The translations under genes and the position numbers were made by a program. A model generated the notes under the pieces. That model was given only the letters and a program-made list of their open reading frames with translations. It ran no database searches and was not told the DNA's origin. This document shows positions 1 through 4,832 of a stretch of DNA of 9,175 nt, piece after piece. The stretch comes from Chloroflexota bacterium. GTDB lineage: Bacteria; Chloroflexota; Dehalococcoidia; Plut-88900. Each line of letters opens with the position of its first letter. Within the stretch, counting starts at the first letter, position 1. The stretch covers positions 1 to 9,175 of the forward strand of contig JACZVB010000033.1 in assembly GCA_022572865.1 (NCBI GenBank), read 5' to 3'.

Positions 1-86
1 TCATGGAATCGATGGAAGGGGGGTCAGGCCTGATGAGACCGATCACGGTGGGCAGCGAGCTTACGCTGAGGTGGGTGGAGGGCTAA
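1..86 (+). CDS. Possible 3' end of a rightward gene (partial)
   Basis: A rightward reading frame is open from the window edge (phase starting at base 3) to a TAA at 84-86, and would encode a C-terminal tail ending ...LTLRWVEG. If real, it converges on dnaJ with a 10-bp gap, which would be a normal gene boundary. The visible piece is only about 27 codons. The opposite strand is also open here (from a TAG near 85 to the edge), so the coding strand is uncertain. No family is recognisable. Confidence 0.2.
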   Translation, partial: MESMEGGSGLMRPITVGSELTLRWVEG

Positions 87-96
87 GGGCAAGAGC

Positions 97-1218
97 CTAC
101 CTAAAGACTTCCCTTATCCTATCGAATATGCCTCTGCCGTTTCTGATTTCGATGTCTGGCTTTACGAGGGTACCGGCGAGCTCCTTGAACAGCTCCTGTT
201 CTTTCTTGTTCAGGGTTTCGGGGGTAACCACGTTCACGGTGACCAGCTGGTCTCCCCGTCCTCCTCGTTTAAGTCGGTAGGCTCCCTTTCCCCTCAAGCG
301 CAGGGCCTTTCCGTTTTGGATTCCAGCCGGAATCTTCAGCAGCACGGGACCATCGACCGTAGGCACTTCCACCTCGTCTCCAAGGGCCGCCTGGGCCATG
401 TTGAGGGGAAGGTCTAGTAGCACACTGTCACCCTCACGCCGGAAATAATCGTGGCCACGGATCTTCACCTTCACATACAGGTTGCCGGCCGGACCGCCCT
501 TCACACCCGCATCGCCTTCCCTGGATAGCCTAATCTGAGTGCCATCTTCGATACCAGCCGGTATCTCCAGCGATATCCGCCGGTTAGCTTTCTCTATTCC
601 GGTGCCACGACACTGGGTACAGGGGGTGGCGATCAAACGTCCCTCGCCACGACACTTATCGCAGGCGGCGACGTTGACAAACTGGCCGAACAGGCTTTGC
701 TGCACCCTGCGGACTTTGCCGCTCCCGTTGCACACATCGCAGGTGGGTGATGGAGAGTTAGGCTCGCTGCGGCTGCCCCGGCACCGACTACAGACCTCCG
801 TCCTCTGCACCTCTATCTCCTGATCGGACCCGAATACGCCCTCTTCAAAGGAGATGGTGATGTTGTGATGCAGATCGACGCCCCGCTGGGGACCGGACCT
901 GGCCCGAGCGGAACCTCCGAAAAAGGCGTCGAATATATCGCCGAAACCCCCAAATCCACCCATGCCCTCGAATCCGCGGCCAAATGGGGACCCGGCGGAC
1001 CCGGCGTGGCCAAATCGATCATAGGCCGCCCGCTTGTCGGGGTCACTCAAGACCTCGTAGGCCTCGTTGATCTCCTTGAATTTCGTCTCGGCGCCCGGGC
1101 TCTTGTTGCGATCGGGATGATAGCGAAGGGCCAGTCCACGAAACGCCTTCTTGATCTCCTCCGCGGAGGCGTTCCGGGACACCTTTAGCAATTCATAATA
1201 ATCGATCTTTGTCGTCAT
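97..1218 (-). CDS. dnaJ: Chaperone protein DnaJ (class A/type I Hsp40)
   Basis: Co-chaperone that binds unfolded substrates and stimulates DnaK ATPase in the cytoplasm. The 373-residue product has the complete class A layout. The J domain is at about 5-68, with the HPD tripeptide at residues 34-36 that triggers Hsp70 ATPase. A Gly/Phe-rich linker spans about 70-110. Four CxxC zinc-binding motifs start at C143, C160, C186 and C200. Two C-terminal beta domains follow, with typical DQLV and IPAGI signatures. The first zinc repeat reads CSRCRGSR and lacks the last Gly of CxxCxGxG, but all eight Cys are present. The ATG start lies eight residues before the conserved YYELL..S core; its Shine-Dalgarno is weak. 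It is the third leftward gene after hrcA and grpE, separated from grpE by 191 bp with no dnaK between. The length is normal for the family. Confidence 0.97.
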   Translation of the reverse strand: MTTKIDYYELLKVSRNASAEEIKKAFRGLALRYHPDRNKSPGAETKFKEINEAYEVLSDPDKRAAYDRFGHAGSAGSPFGRGFEGMGGFGGFGDIFDAFFGGSARARSGPQRGVDLHHNITISFEEGVFGSDQEIEVQRTEVCSRCRGSRSEPNSPSPTCDVCNGSGKVRRVQQSLFGQFVNVAACDKCRGEGRLIATPCTQCRGTGIEKANRRISLEIPAGIEDGTQIRLSREGDAGVKGGPAGNLYVKVKIRGHDYFRREGDSVLLDLPLNMAQAALGDEVEVPTVDGPVLLKIPAGIQNGKALRLRGKGAYRLKRGGRGDQLVTVNVVTPETLNKKEQELFKELAGTLVKPDIEIRNGRGIFDRIREVFR

Positions 1219-1250
1219 ATACGCTACCCGCTGGGCAATCCTCCATCTCT

Positions 1251-1256
1251 ATTATA
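1251..1256 (-). promoter_or_regulatory. Candidate -10 element for dnaJ
   Basis: Read leftward this is TATAAT, a perfect sigma-A -10 box, 33 bp upstream of the dnaJ ATG. The bases 17 upstream (GTAGAT) are a poor -35, so an activator or a weak promoter would be needed. Just upstream, in the -35 zone, lie short dyads at 1260-1272 and 1274-1290. It suggests dnaJ can be transcribed separately from hrcA-grpE. Confidence 0.4.
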
Positions 1257-1259
1257 AAC

Positions 1260-1290
1260 CACTGTCATAGTGTATCTACCAGGCGTAGAT
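1260..1290. repeat. Two adjacent short inverted repeats upstream of dnaJ
   Basis: CACT-N5-AGTG (1260-1272) is followed directly by ATCTAC-N5-GTAGAT (1274-1290), both perfect. They cover the region where the -35 of the dnaJ -10 box would lie. They could be an operator or just small hairpins. No CIRCE half-site is present here. Confidence 0.3.
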
Positions 1291-1409
1291 TCTACTGATT
1301 CAGAGACGTTGAAAAAGTGTCAAACCTCTACCGGCTCGGAGCCACTCGGGATGCAGGTGCAATACCTGGATAGGGGTGAACCTTTGACGGAGGCCTGGTC
1401 TGAAGCTAT

Positions 1410-2048
1410 TTAGCTGTTGCCCTGGTCCTTGCCAGCGGCCTCCTCTTCCTTCGCTTCCTCCTGCTTGGCGCCCTTGCCTACCTGCACCATGGCCGGTCGT
1501 AAGACCCGGTCTCGTAGCTTATAACCCTTCTGCAACTCCTCCACCACCTTGCCGTCATCACCCTCCCCGTACAAGACAGCTTCATGGAGGTTGGGGTCGA
1601 AATCTTGACCCAGGGCCTCCACTTTAGAGAGGCCGTGGGATTCCAAGATGGCAAGCAGTTTTTTGTGCATCATAAAGACGCCTTCCACCCACGTAATGCC
1701 CGTTATGCTGGAAGGCATGCTATTCTGAGCCCGCTCGAAGTCATCAAGGATCGATAGCAGACTTGCTATCAGGGTGGCATTGGCGAATGTGGCCAGCTCC
1801 TCTTTTTCCTGCTCCATCCGCTTTTTATAGTTAATGAAGTCGGCCTGGGCCCTCTGCCAGTTGGCTAGATTTCGCTCGGCCCGCTCTTTTTCCGCGGCGA
1901 GGGCCTCTTCTATCGATTCTGGGTCCGCCTCATCGACCACGGGTCCCTGGTCCGAGGCGGCGGAGTCATCCTCGCCATTACCCGATCCGGAGGGAGGGTC
2001 TAGATTCTTTTCACCTTCATCGTCTCTCATGGAATCATAAAGTCCCAA
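1410..2048 (-). CDS. grpE: GrpE nucleotide exchange factor
   Basis: GrpE is the dimeric cytoplasmic factor that releases ADP from DnaK and resets the chaperone cycle. The 212-residue product has a disordered acidic N-terminus (1-45), a long charged helix/coiled coil (about 46-90), the LDDFERA helix (101-107), and the family signature over about 150-190 (FDPNLHEAV, VVEELQKGYKLRDRVLRPAMVQV-type block). A charged tail (191-212) is rich in Glu, Lys and Ala. The start is uncertain. A TTG at 2048 is preceded by AAGG seven bases upstream, which overlaps the hrcA stop. The first ATG is at 2030 and would give 206 residues, but its GGGA is 12 bases away. Both lie in the unconserved tail. Only 9 bp separate it from hrcA, so the two are co-transcribed. 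Confidence 0.95.
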   Translation of the reverse strand: MGLYDSMRDDEGEKNLDPPSGSGNGEDDSAASDQGPVVDEADPESIEEALAAEKERAERNLANWQRAQADFINYKKRMEQEKEELATFANATLIASLLSILDDFERAQNSMPSSITGITWVEGVFMMHKKLLAILESHGLSKVEALGQDFDPNLHEAVLYGEGDDGKVVEELQKGYKLRDRVLRPAMVQVGKGAKQEEAKEEEAAGKDQGNS

Positions 2049-2057
2049 GCAGATGCC

Positions 2058-3074
2058 TTACTGATAGACCTCGCCAACTACCTGGCTCATGAGGTTGGAC
2101 AGGAACTGGACGGCAGGAATATTCCTACCGTAGTCCATGCGCTTGGGTCCCAGCACCCCGACCACACCGGTGACCTGCCCGGCGATGCCGTATTCGGCGA
2201 TGACGAGGCTGAAGTGGCGCATGCTGGCTTCCTGGAGCTCGCCACCTATAGAAACCTGTACCCCTGGCCCGGTGTACACCTCTTCAACAATGCTCCGCAG
2301 ATAGCCTCGCCGCTCCAGGATCTCCAGAACGGAGCGCAGTATCTCGGCTTCGGAGAACTCTGGCTGATCGAAAAGCTCAGATAGGCCGTCGAAAAATAGC
2401 TCTTCATAACTCAACCGCTCTTCGGCCTTCATCAGGTCTCTGGCCAGGTCTACGATCTCTTCCTCCAGGGGTGTCAGCTCAGTATAGGTAACGTCGAGCT
2501 CCGCCGAGGTCACTCCCTCGAACACATCACTGAGCTTATTGCCCATCCTGATCAACTCTTGCTGTGATACGGGTTCCGGCAAGGAAACGAGGTGTCGGAT
2601 GATCTTGGTACCTTGCAGGATGAGAAGAAGCATCACCAGGAGTTCTTGAACGGGTACCAGGTCCAGGCGTTTAAGCCTCAGCTGGGTCGCTTTGGGGGCC
2701 GTAATCAATGCCAGGCTCCCTGTGAGTTTAGGCAGCGCTGTGGCGGCCAGGCGGGCCAGTTCTTCCTGGTCCAGATAGGCCCGACGGAGCTGCCGCTGGA
2801 TGTTTTCCTTTTCTCTGGGAGCCAGATCTCTTCTTTCCGCTAGCCTTTCCACATAGTGCCGGTAACCCTTGTCGGTGGGAATGCCGCCCGCGGAGGTGTG
2901 GGGCCGGGTGATGTACCCATCTTCTTCGAGGCCGGCCATCTCCATTCGTATGGTGGCGGGGCTTACCGATAGGCCCTGGCTGCCGGCTATGATCTGTGAC
3001 CCGACGGGAGATACGGTATCAATATAGCCGTTGACTATCGCCTTGAGCACTGCCTCTTTTCTCTTGGTTAACAA
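2058..3074 (-). CDS. hrcA: Heat-inducible transcription repressor HrcA
   Basis: HrcA represses class I heat-shock genes by binding CIRCE. In other bacteria its activity depends on GroEL. The 338-residue product, close to the usual length, has an N-terminal winged helix (about 1-75) with the VSPVGS segment at 21-26, SPATIR at 38-43 and HTSAGG.PTDKGYR near 59-72. A central GAF-like region follows, then the C-terminal GVLGP.RMDYGR..P block. Two positions differ from the form I know best: SPATIRMEM for SPATIRNEM, and SAGGIPTDKG for SAGR(V/I)PTDKG. The start is TTG, chosen because AAGGAGG lies five bases upstream and the protein then begins MLTKRKEAVL, as expected for the family. It is the first gene of the leftward cluster, directly behind a promoter and CIRCE, so it is very likely autoregulated. 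Confidence 0.97.
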   Translation of the reverse strand: MLTKRKEAVLKAIVNGYIDTVSPVGSQIIAGSQGLSVSPATIRMEMAGLEEDGYITRPHTSAGGIPTDKGYRHYVERLAERRDLAPREKENIQRQLRRAYLDQEELARLAATALPKLTGSLALITAPKATQLRLKRLDLVPVQELLVMLLLILQGTKIIRHLVSLPEPVSQQELIRMGNKLSDVFEGVTSAELDVTYTELTPLEEEIVDLARDLMKAEERLSYEELFFDGLSELFDQPEFSEAEILRSVLEILERRGYLRSIVEEVYTGPGVQVSIGGELQEASMRHFSLVIAEYGIAGQVTGVVGVLGPKRMDYGRNIPAVQFLSNLMSQVVGEVYQ

Positions 3075-3078
3075 AAAG

Positions 3079-3094
3079 GCCTCCTTATATAAGG
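3079..3094 (-). promoter_or_regulatory. Strong hrcA ribosome binding site inside a palindrome
   Basis: Leftward AAGGAGG sits five bases before the TTG start and fixes that start. Its 5' part belongs to a perfect 12-bp palindrome, CCTTATATAAGG (3083-3094), which could form a small CCTT/AAGG hairpin over the Shine-Dalgarno. Confidence 0.6.
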
Positions 3095-3119
3095 TAGGGC
3101 CGTTAACGTTTTCTACGAT

Positions 3120-3146
3120 TTAGCACTCGCAATCGACGACTGCTAG
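3120..3146. promoter_or_regulatory. CIRCE operator (HrcA binding site)
   Basis: The plus strand reads TTAGCACTC, nine spacer bases, then GACTGCTAG. The first arm is a perfect CIRCE arm. The second matches GAGTGCTAA at 7 of 9 positions, and the spacer has the canonical length of 9. It lies just downstream of the hrcA -10 box, where bound HrcA would block transcription start, about 45 bp before the hrcA start codon. By family knowledge it controls hrcA-grpE. Confidence 0.93.
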
Positions 3147-3155
3147 TTTCCTACG

Positions 3156-3184
3156 ACTCTATCAGCCCTCAGGAATACTGTCAA
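3156..3184 (-). promoter_or_regulatory. Sigma-A type promoter of hrcA-grpE
   Basis: Read leftward: TTGACA (-35, plus coordinates 3179-3184, 6/6), 17-bp spacer, TAGAGT (-10, 3156-3161, 4/6). The predicted start near 3149 falls at the edge of CIRCE, the usual arrangement for HrcA-controlled genes. Confidence 0.75.
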
Positions 3185-3188
3185 GGGC

Positions 3189-3217
3189 TTGCGCCGTCAG
3201 GGAGGCCTCCATATACT
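3189..3217 (+). promoter_or_regulatory. Candidate promoter of the MBL-fold gene
   Basis: TTGCGC (3189-3194, 3/6) and TATACT (3212-3217, 5/6) are separated by 17 bp. The start of transcription would be near 3224, 55 bases before the preferred TTG start. The element sits back to back with the hrcA promoter, so HrcA bound at CIRCE (40 bp away) might not affect it. Confidence 0.4.
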
Positions 3218-3278
3218 GACTATATTGACTCTTGCCTGGGTCAAAAGCAAACCTGAAAAGACAGATCGGGAGAAGCCT

Positions 3279-3929
3279 TTGGATATTACCTGGATGGGAC
3301 GAAGGTGTTTCAGCATCAGAGGCAAGGACGTTACGATACTCACGGACCCCTACGGCAATGTTGTGGCCCGGCTCGGCAAGGGGCCGAAGGTAAGAGCGGT
3401 CACCTGCAGCCTCGAGGAAATGGACTGCAGCCTTCCTCCAGACGAGGACAAAACCAGGAGGGTTATCAGGGGCCCCGGAGAGTACGAGACGGCGGAGGTC
3501 CAGATCACAGGGGTTGGCACGGTCCACGGCTCCCAAGACCCGGAGGCGGGAGAGGTGGCCGGGGGCAGAAACACCGTCTATTCCATAGAGATGGAAGGCA
3601 TAGTGATGTGCCACCTGGGAGACCTTCAGCAGGCCCTTACATCGGAGCAGGTGGAACGGCTGGGAAACGTGAGCATACTGATGGTGCCGGTGGGGAGCTT
3701 ATCGTCTCTCAAGGCCTCGACGGACACCATCGGCCTGATGGAGCCGCGATTGGTGGTACCCATGGACTATGAGGCCGCCACCATCGAGAACAGGGACCCG
3801 AGCCAGCCGATAATGCGTTTCCTCAAGGAGATGGGGGCACAAGATTCGGAGCCCCAGAGGCGGCTCCACGTGACACCTTCTACTCTTCCCCAGGAGACCC
3901 AGGTGGCGATTCTGGAAATAGCCGACTAA
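3279..3929 (+). CDS. MBL-fold protein (COG2220/UlaG-like), probably without metal-dependent activity
   Basis: The fold is recognised from the N-terminal ITWMGRRCFSIRGKDVTILTDP pattern (residues 3-24), the RGPGEYE loop (64-70), a conserved core with CHLGDL (111-116), the SILMVPVG strand (132-139) and the PRLVVPMDY C-terminal strand (156-164). Active members of this group carry GH(S/A)CF near the start, an HxHxDH-type loop after the second strand, and PMHY near the end. Here these read GRRCF, VTCSLEEMDC and PMDY, so only His112 and Asp115 of the likely ligands remain. The protein is therefore probably a structural or regulatory pseudoenzyme. The TTG at 3279 is preferred because GGGAG lies six bases upstream and the protein then begins at the family start. 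A longer frame opens at 3189, but inside the likely promoter. Product is 216 residues. Its stop overlaps the stop of the convergent neighbour. Confidence 0.8.
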   Translation: MDITWMGRRCFSIRGKDVTILTDPYGNVVARLGKGPKVRAVTCSLEEMDCSLPPDEDKTRRVIRGPGEYETAEVQITGVGTVHGSQDPEAGEVAGGRNTVYSIEMEGIVMCHLGDLQQALTSEQVERLGNVSILMVPVGSLSSLKASTDTIGLMEPRLVVPMDYEAATIENRDPSQPIMRFLKEMGAQDSEPQRRLHVTPSTLPQETQVAILEIAD

Positions 3930-4480
3930 ACCGTCAGGCCCGGGCCCCGTTTCCTAGGCCTCAGGACCAGGAGCAGTGCGCCGCCGGCTACGGCGGCCAG
4001 TCCCGCGGCCCCAAGAACCAGCCACAGGTTGCCCCAGATCTGGTCCCCGGTCTGGGGAAGCTCCGGGAAGTTCAGGTCCAGTTGCCTCTCCAGGAAGGTC
4101 CCCTCGACGAAAACGTGAGTCTCGACGGCCCTGACCCCGTCGGCGTAGAAGGTAATTGTAAGGCCCACCACGTCTTCCACGAACTCGTATTCCAGCGAGG
4201 GATCAACCAACAGGGTATTGTACTTGCCGTCCACTACCTCCACCGGCCGGGGGGACTCGGCCCTTCCCACTCGGGCGGTTATCTTGGTCCCATCGGGGGC
4301 TGGCTTGCCGCCGATGGTGGCCGAGCCTTCGTAGATGATAGGGTAGGGCGGCTGGGCCGACGCGGTGCCCGTCCACGAGAACCACACCACCGCCAGGACT
4401 GCGAGAATTAAAAGGCCCGCGGCCCAAGCTCGTTTGCTATCCGCACCCGGTAAGAGCACCTTACTTCTGGTTCGGTTCAT
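3926..4480 (-). CDS. Secreted small protein with LPxTG-type cell-wall sorting signal
   Basis: This 184-residue product has a basic N-terminus, a hydrophobic stretch at about 20-37 and a signal peptidase site after SASA-like ASA (40-42, next residue Q43). A compact beta-rich domain (about 45-137) follows, with the pattern YEGSATIGGKPAPDGTKI, resembling carboxypeptidase-regulatory-like/Ig-like domains seen on surface proteins. The C-terminus has LPQTG at 141-145, a hydrophobic span (150-173) and a basic tail RPRKR (174-178). That is the full sortase signal order, so covalent attachment to an envelope polymer is inferred. The ATG is preceded by GGAGG with a short three-base gap. The TAG stop overlaps the neighbouring TAA. 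No sortase gene is in the window. A simple membrane anchor is the alternative if the organism lacks sortase. Confidence 0.8.
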   Translation of the reverse strand: MNRTRSKVLLPGADSKRAWAAGLLILAVLAVVWFSWTGTASAQPPYPIIYEGSATIGGKPAPDGTKITARVGRAESPRPVEVVDGKYNTLLVDPSLEYEFVEDVVGLTITFYADGVRAVETHVFVEGTFLERQLDLNFPELPQTGDQIWGNLWLVLGAAGLAAVAGGALLLVLRPRKRGPGLTV

Positions 4481-4555
4481 AGTCCTCCGACCTTTTGACT
4501 GCCCCCGGTGACCGACCCCAAGGCAGGGCGGTCATTCAGCGGTATCGTCTCCTGG

Positions 4556-4584
4556 AAGATAAGACTATTTGGCCTGGTTTGCAA
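4556..4584 (-). promoter_or_regulatory. Candidate promoter of the LPQTG-protein gene
   Basis: Leftward TTGCAA (4579-4584, 4/6), 17-bp spacer, TATCTT (4556-4561, 4/6). The -35 lies in the loop of the dyad at 4563-4602. Both boxes are imperfect. Confidence 0.3.
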
Positions 4585-4602
4585 GTACCAATCCAAATAG
4601 TC
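4563..4602. repeat. Perfect 10-bp inverted repeat, operator- or hairpin-like
   Basis: GACTATTTGG (4563-4572) and CCAAATAGTC (4593-4602) are perfect reverse complements 20 bp apart. The centres are about 30 bp apart, three helical turns, as expected for a dimeric regulator binding on one face. It flanks the candidate -35 about 85 bp upstream of the LPQTG gene. Confidence 0.6.
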
Positions 4603-4665
4603 GCAAGGCATGGTCATCACTCATATCCGCAACGTAGTTACTCAGAACATACTTGCTTGGATCGT

Positions 4666-4690
4666 CTTCTCCCCGTGCGTGGGGGAGGAG
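4666..4690. repeat. C-rich hairpin without a T-run
   Basis: CTTCTCCCC (4666-4674) pairs with GGGGAGGAG (4682-4690) over nine positions with one G-U pair and a seven-base loop. Neither strand has a following T-run, so it is not a standard terminator by itself. It may act as an RNA 3'-end stabiliser or a backup to the terminator upstream. Confidence 0.4.
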
Positions 4691-4767
4691 TAAGGTGGGA
4701 GGTCAATAGAGACTCTCCACAGCACGTTATAGATTCCACTGAAACACCACCCCACCGGCCTCAGCGC

Positions 4768-4808
4768 AAAAACCCCTCCCTCCCCAGTTACGGGGAGGGA
4801 GGGGTTTT
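4768..4808 (-). terminator. Rho-independent terminator of the large surface-protein gene
   Basis: A perfect 17-bp inverted repeat (4769-4785 with 4792-4808) with a six-base loop. The stem is C/G-rich with A4/T4 ends. In the leftward RNA the stem ends in five Ts (complement of 4768-4772), 25 bp after the stop of the surface-protein gene. It would also work rightward with a T4 tail. Confidence 0.85.
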
Positions 4809-4832
4809 ACCATTCGTATCGGCTATCCTAGT

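Larger units (their letters stand above)
4481..4832. other. Intergenic region between the two surface-protein genes
   Basis: I see no convincing gene here; a rightward 113-codon frame (4495-4836) has no Shine-Dalgarno, runs through the terminator and resembles no protein I know. The region carries, from left to right, the short leader of the LPQTG gene, a candidate leftward promoter with a dyad, a C-rich hairpin and the terminator of the large surface-protein gene. Confidence 0.7.

Noticed and set aside
1..46. Leftward gene starting at GTG 46 and running off the window
   Set aside because: There is no Shine-Dalgarno, only 15 codons are visible, and the opposite strand is equally open.
1320..1370. 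Possible terminator between grpE and dnaJ (GGCTCGGAGCC and CAGGT-N5-ACCTG palindromes)
   Set aside because: The stems are only five bp and no T-run follows on the leftward strand.
3189..3278. N-terminal extension of the MBL-fold protein (start at TTG 3189)
   Set aside because: The extra 30 residues do not fit the family, the start would coincide with the likely -35 box, and TTG 3279 has a better Shine-Dalgarno and gives the typical N-terminus.
3162..3772. Open frames of 150, 155 and 74 codons overlapping the MBL-fold gene
   Set aside because: Their translations show no conserved motif, while the frame of the MBL-fold gene has clear family signatures throughout.
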